A stretch of 46,168 nucleotides of DNA from Acidovorax sp. CCYZU-2555 (GTDB lineage Bacteria; Pseudomonadota; Gammaproteobacteria; Burkholderiales; Burkholderiaceae_C), in NCBI RefSeq assembly GCF_018413525.1, contig NZ_JAHCDD010000048.1, positions 1-46,168 on the forward strand. Direction: 5' to 3'. The first letter of the stretch is position 1; each line of letters starts with the position of its first letter. Positions 36,222-46,165 of the stretch are shown here, one piece after another. The position numbers and the translations under genes are program-made. Under the pieces are notes generated by a model that was given only the letters and a program-made list of their open reading frames with translations, was not told the DNA's origin and made no database searches.

Positions 36222-37049
36222 ATGCCGATTGAGTTGTACCGCGACAAGCATCACGCCTGCCTGATGTTCTGCGATCTGATCGAGGAAGATGGCCAGGCCG
36301 TGCAGGCCAACCAGTTCCTGATCGTCGACGGCGACACCGGCGCCATCATCGACCCCGGCGGCAATCTCGCGTTCAACGAATTGTTCATGGGCATGGTGCG
36401 CCACTTCGCGCCCGCCAAGCTGTCGTATGTGCTCGCCTCGCATGCCGACCCCGACATCATTGCCTCGCTCGACCGCTGGATGAGCAGCACCAAGGCCTCG
36501 CTGGTGATCTCACGCGTCTGGGAGCGCTTCGTGCCGCATTTCGCCAAGGTCGGCAAGACCGACGAGCGCATCATCGGCGTGCCCGACGCGGGCGGACGTC
36601 TGCCGCTGGGCCGCAACGAGCTGGTGCTGCTGCCAGCGCACTTCCTGCATTCCGAAGGCAATTTCCACTTCTACGACCCGGTCAGCCGCATCCTGTTCAC
36701 CGGGGATCTGGGCGCGTCCATGGTGACCGGCGCCCAGGCCGCGGTGCCCGTGACCGATCTGGGCCCGCACATTGCGCACATGGAAGGCTTTCACCGGCGC
36801 TACATGGTCTCCAACAAGATCCTTCGGCTATGGGTCAACATGGCGCGCCAGCTCGACATCGCGATGATCGTGCCCCAGCACGGCGCGCCCATCCAGGGCC
36901 GGCCGGCGATCGAGGCACTTTTCGACTGGCTGGAGACGCTGGCCTGCGGCATCGACCTGTTCGACCAGCGCGCCTACCAGCAGTCGAATGCCGTGATCGA
37001 CCCCATCACGCGCCTCACGCGCGCGCCCTTGCGCGCAGTCAACGGCTAG
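36222..37049 (+). CDS. Stand-alone MBL-fold (ODP, oxygen-binding di-iron type) protein
   Basis: 275-aa metallo-beta-lactamase-fold protein close to the di-iron domain of flavodiiron proteins, but without a flavodoxin domain. Ligand positions: His74-x-Asp76-x-Asp78 in SHADPDII, His143 in FLHSEGNF, Asp162 in FTGDLGAS (18 residues between, as in flavodiiron enzymes), and His220 in VPQHGAPI. The usual His after the second Asp is Ile79. Such domains bind O2 or NO; without a flavin partner this may be a sensor or accept electrons from a separate protein. An FNR-like box lies upstream, which fits a role under low oxygen. The ATG at 36222 is the only sensible start. Function is inferred. Confidence 0.85.
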   Translation: MPIELYRDKHHACLMFCDLIEEDGQAVQANQFLIVDGDTGAIIDPGGNLAFNELFMGMVRHFAPAKLSYVLASHADPDIIASLDRWMSSTKASLVISRVWERFVPHFAKVGKTDERIIGVPDAGGRLPLGRNELVLLPAHFLHSEGNFHFYDPVSRILFTGDLGASMVTGAQAAVPVTDLGPHIAHMEGFHRRYMVSNKILRLWVNMARQLDIAMIVPQHGAPIQGRPAIEALFDWLETLACGIDLFDQRAYQQSNAVIDPITRLTRAPLRAVNG

Positions 37050-37053
37050 CATG

Positions 37054-37200
37054 AAAGCACCCCCTGAGCCGCTTCGCGGCTTCCCCCTCTCAACCTGCGG
37101 TGGAGGGGGGCGCCCGGCCAGGGACGGCAGCCTCGGTGCGGGGCGGCCCTTCCTCGCTGCCCCCTTGCTGGGGCACGCCAGTTTCATAGGCCCTGGGCAT
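37054..37200 (+). repeat. Dispersed intergenic repeat, copy A
   Basis: Starts 4 bases after the ODP gene stop with AAAGCACCCCCTGAGC and contains a 108-base core (37080-37187) that matches copy B in inverted orientation with about five mismatches. It is rich in G and C runs and can form several hairpins. Together with copy B it brackets msrP-msrQ. This kind of repeat is noncoding here: no conserved frame crosses it. Confidence 0.85.
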
Positions 37201-37242
37201 TGAAATCGCGGTAAAGAAATACCTCGTATTCAGCAGCGCTGC

Positions 37243-37875
37243 TCAGGGGCTACGCCCTTTTTTTCGCAGCGCGCGCTGCAGACGCCAGCCCAGCAGCAGC
37301 GCGATGATGGCCGCGTAGACGAACACCTCGTTGAAGTTGTTCTTGCCCGCGCGCATCCAGAAGAAATGCAGGATGGCCAGGCCGGCCACCGCATAGACGC
37401 TGCGGTGCAGCCACTGCCAGCGGCGCGCGCCCATCCAGCGCAGCACGCGGTGCGGCGATGTCGCGGCCAGGGCCGTGAGCAGCGCGAAAGCCAGCATGCC
37501 GACCAGAATGAACGGCCGCTCGACGATGTCGCGCCAGATTTCCGCGAAATCGAGGCCCTGGTCGAACACCGAATAGCACAGCAGATGCGCCGTCGCGTAG
37601 AAATACACGAACAGGCCCAGCATGCGCCTGAAGCGCGCCAGCGCGGGCAGGCCCAGCACAATGCGCGCCGGCGTGACCGCAAGCGTCACGCACAGAAAGC
37701 GCAGCGTCCAGTCGCCGGTGGCGCGTATCAAGGCCTCGGCGGGATTGGCGCCCAGCGTATCGAGCACCGCGCCGGCGAACAGCTGGGCAAAAGGCAGCAG
37801 GCACAGCACGAACAGCAGCGGCTTGGCCGCCGGGTGCATGAACCATTTCTTCCAGGGCGCGGGTGCGGCGCGCAT
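37243..37875 (-). CDS. msrQ: MsrQ, haem-binding membrane subunit of the MsrPQ methionine sulfoxide reductase
   Basis: 210-aa membrane protein with about six helices (KPLLFVLCLLPFAQLFAGAVL, FLCVTLAVTPARIVL, FVYFYATAHLLCYSVF, FILVGMLAFALLTALAAT, SVYAVAGLAILHFFWM, EVFVYAAIIALLLGW). The segments GDWTLRFLCVTLAVTP, RRMLGLFVYFYATAHLLCY and WLHRSVYAVAGLAILHFFW carry the conserved His haem ligands. It passes quinol electrons to MsrP in the periplasm. I used the ATG at 37875; a TTG at 37890 that overlaps the msrP stop (TTGA) is also plausible and adds MNAPQ. Confidence 0.94.
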   Translation of the reverse strand: MRAAPAPWKKWFMHPAAKPLLFVLCLLPFAQLFAGAVLDTLGANPAEALIRATGDWTLRFLCVTLAVTPARIVLGLPALARFRRMLGLFVYFYATAHLLCYSVFDQGLDFAEIWRDIVERPFILVGMLAFALLTALAATSPHRVLRWMGARRWQWLHRSVYAVAGLAILHFFWMRAGKNNFNEVFVYAAIIALLLGWRLQRALRKKGRSP

Positions 37876-37886
37876 CTGCGGGGCGT

Positions 37887-38882
<996 letters not shown>

Positions 38883-38951
38883 GGCAATTCCTTGGACCAA
38901 TGGCCTTGTCTGATGCATTGTGACCGGGGTTGGTTCAACCTGCTTGGCAAC

Positions 38952-38984
38952 AAAAAAGAGCGTCCATCGCTGGACGCTCTTTTT
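38952..38984. terminator. Strong terminator after ccsB
   Basis: A perfect 14-bp stem AAAAAGAGCGTCCA/TGGACGCTCTTTTT (38953-38966 with 38971-38984) with a four-base loop. It lies between ccsB and msrP on the minus strand and has a T run on both strands, so it should block read-through from the cytochrome operon into msrPQ. Confidence 0.88.
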
Positions 38985-39022
38985 GCGTACTGAGATATTG
39001 AAGGCCCAGGCATTATGAGCAG

Positions 39023-39174
39023 CTTATGCAACTGGCGTGCCCCAGCATGGGGGCAGCGAGCAAGGGCCGCCCCGCAGCGAGGCTGCCGTCCCTGGCCGGG
39101 CGCCCCCCTCCACCGAAGGTTGAGAGGGGGAAGCGCGGGTGGCCCGTGCCACGAAGGCGCTCAGGGGGTGCTTT
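39023..39174 (-). repeat. Dispersed intergenic repeat, copy B
   Basis: Inverted relative to copy A. The 108-base core is at 39026-39133. Read on the minus strand it begins at the ccsB stop codon (TAA followed by AAGCACCCCCTGAGC), so both copies have the same orientation relative to the gene they follow and begin within 5 bases of its stop. Copy B has an extra stretch near 39134-39156 not shared with copy A. Confidence 0.85.
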
Positions 39175-40520
39175 TACAATTCGCCGTAGCTGTGCAGGCC
39201 GCTGAGGAACATGTTGACGCCCAGGAAGGCAAATGTGGTCACGCCCAGGCCGGTCAGCGCCCACCAGGCGGACACCGTGCCGCGCAGGCCCTTGACCAGG
39301 CGCATGTGCAGCCAGGCCGCGTAGTTGAGCCAGACGATCAGCGCCCAGGTTTCCTTCGGGTCCCAGCTCCAGTAACCGCCCCAGGCTTCGGCCGCCCACA
39401 GCGCGCCCAGCACGGTGGCGATGGTGAAGAACGCAAAGCCCACGGCGATCGACTTGTACATCACGTCGTCGAGGATCTCGAACGACGGCAGGCGCGCCGC
39501 AATGTGCTTGCGCGCCAGCAGGATGCCGGCGACGATCAACGCGGAAATGCCGAAGTACACGGTCCAGTAGCTGCCGCCGTTTTCGGTCGCACCCTGGCGG
39601 AAAACGATGGGCTCGAAGCACAGCACGATGCCCAGCAGCCACAGCGGCGCAAGCTTGTACCAGCGGGTCTCGCCGGCCTGCTGCTTGATCAGGTAGGCGA
39701 ACGCGACCATGGCCGCGAGCGCGAACGTGCCGTAGCCGATGAAGTTGGCCGGCACATGCAGTTTCATCCACCAGCTCTTGAGCGCCGGCACCAGCGGCTG
39801 GATTTCATGCGCTTCGCGCACCAGCGTGTACCAGAGCAGAAAGCCCACGGCCGCGCTGACCACCAGCATCACGAAGGCGCCCAGCGCGCGGGTGTCGTAG
39901 TTCTCTTCGTAGTAGAGGTAGAACGTCGCGGTCATCCAGCAGAACATCACGAACACTTCGTAGAGGTTGCTGACCGGAATATGGCCGATGTCGGCGCCCA
40001 GCAGATAGCTTTCGTACCAGCGCACCATGGTGCCGATCAGCGCCATCGCGACCGCCACCCAGGCAATGCGCGAGCCCAGCAGCGACATGGTCCGGCCCTC
40101 GTTGCGCGAGAACATGCCTATCCAGTAGAAGATGGTGCTCATGAAGAACAGCATGCTCATCCAGAGGATGGCCGACTGGCTCGACAGGAAGTACTTGAGG
40201 CCGAACACGCTGTCGGCCTGGGCCAGGCTGCCCGCGCCATCCACCTGATAAAGGCTCAGCGCCAGCAGCGAGCAGCCGGCCACCGCCAGCACCAGCACGC
40301 GCAGCGGACGCCAGAACCAGCACAGCCAGATCATGGCCGGGATGGTGCCCAGCAGGATGGCCTTCTCATAGACATCCATGAAGTCCGCATAGCGCTGCAG
40401 CGCGAACAGCCCGCCCGCGGCGACGATCACGGCGAACAGCCAGTCGAACCAGTTGCGGCGTGAAAAATACCCCGAATGCAGGGTGATGGTCTCGGAAGCG
40501 TCGGTCATTGCGGTCGTCAT
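39174..40520 (-). CDS. ccsB: Cytochrome c synthase subunit CcsB (CcsA/ResC family)
   Basis: 448-aa integral membrane protein of system II cytochrome c maturation; with ResB it exports haem and attaches it to CXXCH motifs. At least eight hydrophobic segments. The haem-handling WWD motif region is WGGYWSWDPKETWALIVWLNYAAWLHMR. Conserved His residues near GHIPVSNLYEVFV and KLHVPANFIGYGTFAL probably bind haem. The ATG at 40520 overlaps the resB stop as ATGA. Confidence 0.96.
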   Translation of the reverse strand: MTTAMTDASETITLHSGYFSRRNWFDWLFAVIVAAGGLFALQRYADFMDVYEKAILLGTIPAMIWLCWFWRPLRVLVLAVAGCSLLALSLYQVDGAGSLAQADSVFGLKYFLSSQSAILWMSMLFFMSTIFYWIGMFSRNEGRTMSLLGSRIAWVAVAMALIGTMVRWYESYLLGADIGHIPVSNLYEVFVMFCWMTATFYLYYEENYDTRALGAFVMLVVSAAVGFLLWYTLVREAHEIQPLVPALKSWWMKLHVPANFIGYGTFALAAMVAFAYLIKQQAGETRWYKLAPLWLLGIVLCFEPIVFRQGATENGGSYWTVYFGISALIVAGILLARKHIAARLPSFEILDDVMYKSIAVGFAFFTIATVLGALWAAEAWGGYWSWDPKETWALIVWLNYAAWLHMRLVKGLRGTVSAWWALTGLGVTTFAFLGVNMFLSGLHSYGEL

Positions 40521-42688
40521 TCAGAATCTCCCGGGCGGCGCGCCATCGGCTTGGCCCCAATGAGTTTTTCGGTCAGCATGGCGAAGTCCTTGTCACCTTC
40601 CATTGTCTGGCGGTTGGTGGAAAGGGCCACGGTGGCGTGGCTGCTGCCTTCGCCGGCGGGGGCCAGCCAGATCCACAGGCGTCGATCACGCACGTAGAGC
40701 ATGGCAAAGATCCCCAGAATCAGGAACAGGCACCCCAGATAGACTACGTTCTTGCCGGGCCCACGTGTGACCTGGAAAACGCTGGCTTGCACATGTGTGA
40801 AATCGTCCAGCATGAATGTCATGGGCGCGGGATAGAACTGGGCGTCGCTCAACGAGAACACCGCCTGCGTCATGAACGCCAGCGTCTGTGCGTCGTTTTC
40901 CATGGGCTTGAGGCCGTTTTTCTCGCGCAGCGCCTGGGCCATCTCGAACAGCACGCCGTTGAGAATGCGCACCAGCACTTCGCTGGCGCGCGTGCGCTCG
41001 GCTTCGGGAACGTTCTCTTCCATGAAGCGCGCGATCGCCTGCAGGCCGCCGATCTTCACGCCCGCAGCGTCCGTCGTGCCCGCATACATTTCGAGGGCGC
41101 GCAGCGCCGACTGCATCAGCGGCTCGCGCAGGTCGGGGCGCGACGCATCCACGGCCGTCGCCACATAGCGGCGCGCGGCCTGCTCGCGCAGCGCGGGGTC
41201 GGCCAGCGCCACGCGCAGGCGCAGGAAGGTGTCCATCGAGCCTTCGGTGTCGGCCGGAACGCGCAGGAAGCGGAAGGCATCGACCGGGTTGTCGCGCACG
41301 CCCAGCAGGAACACCGGGTTGCCGTCGCCGGTGTCGACCGGCATCATGTAGTTTTGGTACTCGCGCGCCTGGCCCGAAGCGTCGCGCAGCTTGTAGCCTA
41401 TGCTGGGGCCGATGTTGCGCAGCTCTTTTTCGGTCGTGGTCTTGTGGCCTGCGCCCAGGCGTGCATCGATCGCCGACTTCAGATCGACCTTGCGCACGTC
41501 GGTGCCCGACGCGCTCGCGCCCTTGGCCGCGCCGAAGTTCTCGACGTTGATGGTGCGCAGCGCCGTGTATTCGAGCGTCAGCGTGTCGTCGGCGGTGCCG
41601 CGGCCCGCGCCCGCGCGCGTGAATTCGCTGGTGCCGCCGATGATGCCTTCGACCGTGAACGGCTTGCCCGTGCCGTCCATGGGCACGGCGCGCATCTTGA
41701 CCGACGATCCGCCGTCATCGAAGCTCGACTGGTAAATCTCCACGCCCTTGTAATGCGCGGGATGGTTGACTTCGATGCGCTGCGCCGTCTGCTCGCCCGT
41801 GTGCTTGTCGTGAATGATCACTTCGCTGGCGAACAGCTTGGGCATGCCGGTCGAGTAGTACTCGACGATGAATTTCTTGAGTTCCACCGCGAAAGGCAGC
41901 TCCTGCAGCAGCACGCCGTCCGACTGGTTCAGGATGGCGGTGCTCGACTGCGTGCCTTCGGCGACCATCAGGTTGCCGCGGAAAGTGGGGTTGCGTTCCG
42001 ACAGGCGGTGCTCGGGCGCCACATCGGACACGCGGCCGCCGCCCGTGTAAGGCGTCTTGTCGCCGAACAGCATCTGCGCGCGCACGATCAGATCGCCGTC
42101 GAACAGCCCGCCCAGGCAGATCAGCACGATGGCGCTGTGCGCCGCGATGTAGCCCAGCTTGTGCGCCGCGCCGGCCTTGGCCGCGACCATCCAGCCTTGG
42201 CCTGCGGCGGTATCGCGCGGCTGCAGCTTGACTTTCCAGCCGCCGGTGACCAGCAGCTTGCCCAGGCGCTGGGCTGCTTCCTGCGGGTTGCCGCGCACAT
42301 CGGCCTGGGCACGGTGGCGAAAGGCTTCGAGGCTCTTCTCGCGGATGTTTTCCTTGTAGGTGCGCAGGTCTGCCAGGTACTTGGGCGCATTGCGCGCCAC
42401 GCACAGGCTGGTGCTGACGACCAGAAACGCCAGGATCAGCAGAAACCACCAGGCGCTGTATACCGCATTGAGCTTGAGCGCCAGGAACAGCTGCGCCCAG
42501 AACGGGCCAAACTGGTTGACGTAGTTGACGGCCGGCTCGTGCTGCTTGAGCACGGTGCCGATCACCGAGGCGATGCAGATCACCGTGAGCAGGGCGATCG
42601 CAAAGCGCATCGACGACAGCAACTCGACGGCCGCGCGCCGAGCGTTTGAGCCAAAGGAAGAAGTCGCGCGGGAAGAGGTATCTGACAT
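40517..42688 (-). CDS. resB: ResB, cytochrome c biogenesis protein
   Basis: 723-aa partner of CcsB. Transmembrane segments lie near the N-terminus (MRFAIALLTVICIASVIGTVL, SAWWFLLILAFLVVSTSLC), before residue 200 (YIAAHSAIVLICLGGLF), and close to the C-terminus (VVYLGCLFLILGIFAMLYV), with a large periplasmic domain between about 200 and 640. Motifs QHEPAVNYVNQFGPFWA and VNHPAHYKGVEIYQSSF are typical of ResB. The ATG at 42688 (MSDTSSRATSS) is used. Second in the order cytochrome c4 - resB - ccsB. Confidence 0.96.
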   Translation of the reverse strand: MSDTSSRATSSFGSNARRAAVELLSSMRFAIALLTVICIASVIGTVLKQHEPAVNYVNQFGPFWAQLFLALKLNAVYSAWWFLLILAFLVVSTSLCVARNAPKYLADLRTYKENIREKSLEAFRHRAQADVRGNPQEAAQRLGKLLVTGGWKVKLQPRDTAAGQGWMVAAKAGAAHKLGYIAAHSAIVLICLGGLFDGDLIVRAQMLFGDKTPYTGGGRVSDVAPEHRLSERNPTFRGNLMVAEGTQSSTAILNQSDGVLLQELPFAVELKKFIVEYYSTGMPKLFASEVIIHDKHTGEQTAQRIEVNHPAHYKGVEIYQSSFDDGGSSVKMRAVPMDGTGKPFTVEGIIGGTSEFTRAGAGRGTADDTLTLEYTALRTINVENFGAAKGASASGTDVRKVDLKSAIDARLGAGHKTTTEKELRNIGPSIGYKLRDASGQAREYQNYMMPVDTGDGNPVFLLGVRDNPVDAFRFLRVPADTEGSMDTFLRLRVALADPALREQAARRYVATAVDASRPDLREPLMQSALRALEMYAGTTDAAGVKIGGLQAIARFMEENVPEAERTRASEVLVRILNGVLFEMAQALREKNGLKPMENDAQTLAFMTQAVFSLSDAQFYPAPMTFMLDDFTHVQASVFQVTRGPGKNVVYLGCLFLILGIFAMLYVRDRRLWIWLAPAGEGSSHATVALSTNRQTMEGDKDFAMLTEKLIGAKPMARRPGDSE

Positions 42689-42715
42689 GGAAGAAATAAC
42701 GCAAAGCCCGAAAGC

Positions 42716-42752
42716 AAAAAAGCGGGACCACCTCAGCAAAGGATGGACCCGC
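42716..42752 (-). terminator. Terminator between cytochrome c4 and resB
   Basis: Stem GCGGG-T-CC/GG-T-CCCGC with one T-T mismatch (42722-42729 with 42745-42752), followed on the minus strand by six T residues (42721-42716). The mismatch and long loop make it weaker than the others in the window; it may reduce rather than stop transcription into resB. Confidence 0.55.
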
Positions 42753-42842
42753 CCATTGGGGTTTGTGATTGGCGTTTGGTTCCCTGCCGGGCGTGAAACC
42801 ATTCAACGCCGGGCAGACAACCCGCTGAAACCGTTCAGCGCA

Positions 42843-43484
42843 TCAACGCAGGCCGGCGATGTAATCCGCAACGGCCTTGATTTCACGGTCGTTGAGCTTG
42901 GCCGCCACCTGGGTCATGGGCAGGCTGTTGCCCCGCTTGCCATCTCGAAACTCTACCAGTTGTTTAATAGTGTAGTCAGCGTGCTGGCCTGCCAGGCGCG
43001 GGTACTGCACGGGCAGACCGGCACCGTTGGGGCTGTGGCAGCCGGCGCAGGCCGCGATGTTGCGGTCCTGGATGCCGCCGCGGAAGATGCGCTCGCCCAT
43101 GACGACCAGATCCTTGTCTTTCGCAAAGCCGCCCTTGGGCTTTTGCGCCGCGAGCCAGCCCGCAATGTTCTTCATTTCCTGGTCGGACAGCATGGAGGCG
43201 AAACCCTGCATCACCGGGTCCTTGCGCGCACCGCTTTTGAAGTCCTGCAGTTGCTTGACAAGGTACTCGGGATGCTGCTGCGCCAGGGCCGGATTAGCCA
43301 CAATGGTCGAGTTGCCATCCGCTCCGTGGCATGCTGCGCATACTGCAGTAAACCCTGCGGCTCCTTGCGCCAGATCAATCTTGGCGTTCGCCTGCGGCGC
43401 CGCAGGCTTTTCTCCTGCCGCAACGGCCGGGAGAATTGGTGCTGCCAGAAAGGCAGCCATCAGCATAGTGGCGAGCAACTTCAT
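42843..43484 (-). CDS. Di-haem cytochrome c4-type protein
   Basis: 213-aa periplasmic electron carrier with a signal peptide (to about residue 23, AVAAG) and two haem c sites, CAACH (Cys49-Cys52-His53) and CAGCH (Cys146-Cys149-His150), in two similar halves: AGFTAVCAACHGADGNS and RNIAACAGCHSPNGAG. The YPRLAGQHADYTIKQL and PEYLVKQLQDFKSGARKDPVM stretches carry the distal ligands (Met). Cytochrome c4 delivers electrons to terminal oxidases. It stands upstream of the genes that attach its haems. Confidence 0.95.
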   Translation of the reverse strand: MKLLATMLMAAFLAAPILPAVAAGEKPAAPQANAKIDLAQGAAGFTAVCAACHGADGNSTIVANPALAQQHPEYLVKQLQDFKSGARKDPVMQGFASMLSDQEMKNIAGWLAAQKPKGGFAKDKDLVVMGERIFRGGIQDRNIAACAGCHSPNGAGLPVQYPRLAGQHADYTIKQLVEFRDGKRGNSLPMTQVAAKLNDREIKAVADYIAGLR

Positions 43485-43556
43485 ATCGAGGGTCTGTTGT
43501 TAGGTGCACTGAACCGCACAATTCTACAATGAGGCTCCAAAGCATTGATACCCCCC

Positions 43557-44309
43557 ATGACGAACTCATCTCCCGCACCGGCTGCGGGCAAGCCTTCTCC
43601 CGTTATCGATGGCAAGCTCGCCATGGGCTGGATGCACACTGCGCGCTTTCTGACCACCGCCGCGCAACTGCACCATCTGCCCGCTATCGACGTCCCCGAG
43701 ATTGCTTTTGTCGGACGCTCGAACGCGGGTAAATCCACCTGTATCAACACGTTGACGCAGCAAAAGCAGCTGGCCTTCGCATCGAAGAAACCCGGCCGCA
43801 CGCAACACATCAACCTGTTCTCTCTGGGCCGCCAAGGCATCACCGATGCCGTGCTTGCCGACTTGCCGGGCTACGGCTATGCCGCAGTGTCGCGCTCGGA
43901 CAAGATACGCTGGCAACAGGTGATGGTCAACTACCTGATTACCCGCAGCAGCCTCACCGGCATCGTGCTTTTGTGCGATCCGCGCCTGGGCCTGACCGAG
44001 CTCGACGAGGCCCTGCTCGAAGCCGTGCGTCCGCGCGTCGAAGACGGCATGAAGTTCCTGATCCTGCTGACCAAGGCCGACAAGCTGACCCGCGCCGAGC
44101 AGGCCAAGGCGCTGTCCATTGCGCGCCTGCAGGCCGGTGGCGGCGAAGCAATGTTGTTCTCGGCGCTCAAGAAACAGGGTGTGGACGACGTGGCTCAGCT
44201 ACTATGGCGTTGGTCGCATCCGGAAGTGCCCGCAACGGCGCCCGATGCAGCTACGCCCGCAGTGCCGTCCACCGCGTCGGACAGCGCTGACGAATCCCAG
44301 GCCAACTAG
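43557..44309 (+). CDS. yihA: Ribosome biogenesis GTP-binding protein EngB (YihA/YsxC)
   Basis: 250-aa essential GTPase for large-subunit ribosome assembly. G1 is FVGRSNAGKST (residues 51-61), G2 is around KKPGRTQHINLF, G3 DLPGYGYA, and G4 LLTKADKL. The C-terminal Ala/Pro/Ser-rich tail (after about residue 225) is long and probably disordered. The start is the ATG at 43557. Divergent from cytochrome c4 across 72 bases, a common pairing in betaproteobacteria. Confidence 0.97.
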   Translation: MTNSSPAPAAGKPSPVIDGKLAMGWMHTARFLTTAAQLHHLPAIDVPEIAFVGRSNAGKSTCINTLTQQKQLAFASKKPGRTQHINLFSLGRQGITDAVLADLPGYGYAAVSRSDKIRWQQVMVNYLITRSSLTGIVLLCDPRLGLTELDEALLEAVRPRVEDGMKFLILLTKADKLTRAEQAKALSIARLQAGGGEAMLFSALKKQGVDDVAQLLWRWSHPEVPATAPDAATPAVPSTASDSADESQAN

Positions 44310-44357
44310 CTTCCAGCAGGTTCAGCCAAGGCTGGAGGCTACCGAGAGAGTAGCTCC

Positions 44358-45290
44358 ATGATCCAGACTTGCGACCATGTCCTGCCCCACGGCACCACCC
44401 TGCGCTGCCGCACCGCGGGCGTGCCGGGCCAGCCGGTGCTGCTGTTCCTCCATGGCTTTCCCGAAGGCGCATTCATCTGGGATGCGCTGCTCACGCATTT
44501 CTCCGCGCCTGAAAACGGCGGCTTTCGCTGCGTCGCGCCCAACCTGCGCGGCTTCGGCAAGTCGAGCAGCCCGACCGAAGTCACGGCCTACCACGCGCGC
44601 CATCTGGTGCAGGACATCCGCGCGCTGATTGCCATCGAGAGCCCCGACGCCCCGCTCGCCTGCCTGGTCGCCCACGACTGGGGCGGCGCGCTGGCCTGGA
44701 GCGTGGCCAGCCAGCACCCCGACAGCATGCAGCGCCTGATGGTTCTCAACGCCCCCCACGCGGGGGCGTTTTTGCGCGAGCTGCGCGAACAGGCCGAACA
44801 ACGCCGGGCCAGCGATTACATGCGCTTCCTGCGCCGCGCAGATGCACCCGAGTTGCTTGCCGAGCATGATTTCCGACGCGCTTTCGGCTTTTTCGCCCAA
44901 CCCGACGGCCAGATGCCGGCCTGGCTCACGCCCGAGCTGCAGGCCCGCTACCGCAAACACTGGTCGCGCGGAATGCAGGGCGCCTGCCACTACTACGGGG
45001 CCAGCCCGCTGTTTCCGCCCGCACCGGGCGATCCCGACCATCTAGCGACCTTGCAGCTGCCCGCGTCCGCGCTGCGCGTCGACGTGCCCACGCTGGTGCT
45101 GTGGGGCATGAGCGACCCGGCGCTGCGCCCGGGGCTGCTTGACGGTCTCGAAGAATGGGTGCCGCGGCTGCAGATCCAGCACCTGCGCAACACCTCGCAC
45201 TGGGTGGTGCACGAACGCCCGGCGCGCGTGATCGACGAGCTAGAGCATTTCGTGCAGCAGCAGTTCAGCGACGATAGGCTGGCAGCTTAG
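44358..45290 (+). CDS. Alpha/beta hydrolase of the epoxide hydrolase/dehalogenase type
   Basis: 310-aa soluble hydrolase. The oxyanion motif is HGFPE (residues 32-36), the nucleophile is Asp107 in VAHDWGGALAW, the acid probably Asp in LVLWGMSDPAL, and the base His in RNTSHWVVHERP. An Asp nucleophile with HGFPE points to an epoxide hydrolase or fluoroacetate-type dehalogenase rather than a Ser esterase; Tyr residues in the cap (YMRFL, CHYYGAS) fit an epoxide hydrolase. The natural substrate is unknown. Starts 48 bases after the yihA stop. Confidence 0.88.
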   Translation: MIQTCDHVLPHGTTLRCRTAGVPGQPVLLFLHGFPEGAFIWDALLTHFSAPENGGFRCVAPNLRGFGKSSSPTEVTAYHARHLVQDIRALIAIESPDAPLACLVAHDWGGALAWSVASQHPDSMQRLMVLNAPHAGAFLRELREQAEQRRASDYMRFLRRADAPELLAEHDFRRAFGFFAQPDGQMPAWLTPELQARYRKHWSRGMQGACHYYGASPLFPPAPGDPDHLATLQLPASALRVDVPTLVLWGMSDPALRPGLLDGLEEWVPRLQIQHLRNTSHWVVHERPARVIDELEHFVQQQFSDDRLAA

Positions 45291-45295
45291 AACGG

Positions 45296-46165
45296 CTAGA
45301 TGTACAGAGAAGGCTCGCCCTCGGGCCGGGTCTTGAAGCGCTTGTGGACCCAGTAATACTGCTCGGGCATGGTGTTGATCCATTTCTCGAGCTCGCGGTT
45401 CATGCGCGCCGTGTCGGCGACCGCATCCGCGGTCGGGAAATCTTCCCAGGCCGGCGTGATCTGGGCCACATAGCCTTCGGGCGTCATCCGCGTGTACATG
45501 CCTATGACCTTGGCCCGTCCCAGGCGCGCGAAGCGCGACAGCGAAGGAATGGTCGCGGCCGTGACGCCGTAGAACGGCACGAACACCGAGTCGTTCTTGC
45601 CGAAATCCATGTCGGGCAGCAGGTACAGCAGGCCGCCCTGGCGCAGGCTGGAGATGATGGGCTTGACGCCGTCGGCACGGTTGAGCATGCGCACGTCGCC
45701 AAAGCGCTGGCGCCCGCCCATGAACCAGTCATCGATCGTCGGATTGGGGTGGGTCGAAAAGATCGACGTGAACGCGCGCGTGGTGTTGAGCGGCAGCGTG
45801 AGCCCGCCCGCGTCCATGCTGTAGAAATGCGGCGCGAAGACGATGGTCGGCGTATCGCCCTCGAGTTCGTGCAGCGCGCCTTCGAGCTTGATGCGCGAGC
45901 GCACCACCGCCTCGGGCGCCGACCACAGCCAGCCGCGGTCCAGCCAGGTCTGGCAGAACACCACGAAGTTGCGCCGGGCCAGCGTGGTGCGCTCGGCGAC
46001 CGAAAGATGCGGGAAACACAGCTCCAGATTGCGCAACGCAATCCTGCGCCGCGGCACGGCGATCACGAACAGCACGCGGCCCAGCAGCCAGCCGAGCGCG
46101 CGCAGCCAGCGCAGCGGCAGACGCCCCAGCGCGCCCATCAGCCAGACGCCGAAGCGCGCGCTCAT
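45296..46165 (-). CDS. Lipid A acyltransferase-like protein (LpxL/HtrB family)
   Basis: 289-aa inner-membrane acyltransferase that adds a secondary acyl chain to lipid A. N-terminal hydrophobic helix (WLRALGWLLGRVLFVIAV), then RRRIALRNLELCFPHLS, the catalytic H-x4-D motif (His113 to Asp118 in APHFYSMDAGG), LLPDMDFGKNDSVFVPFYG and the closing EKWINTMPEQYYWVHKRFKTRP. Whether it acts as LpxL or LpxM cannot be told. Convergent with the hydrolase gene, with only five bases between stops and no terminator. Confidence 0.93.
   Translation of the reverse strand: MSARFGVWLMGALGRLPLRWLRALGWLLGRVLFVIAVPRRRIALRNLELCFPHLSVAERTTLARRNFVVFCQTWLDRGWLWSAPEAVVRSRIKLEGALHELEGDTPTIVFAPHFYSMDAGGLTLPLNTTRAFTSIFSTHPNPTIDDWFMGGRQRFGDVRMLNRADGVKPIISSLRQGGLLYLLPDMDFGKNDSVFVPFYGVTAATIPSLSRFARLGRAKVIGMYTRMTPEGYVAQITPAWEDFPTADAVADTARMNRELEKWINTMPEQYYWVHKRFKTRPEGEPSLYI

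Noticed and set aside
43525..43530. TACAAT hexamer as a yihA promoter -10 (and TAGAAT on the other strand for cytochrome c4)
   Set aside because: No matching -35 at a proper distance on either strand, so it was left out of the feature list.
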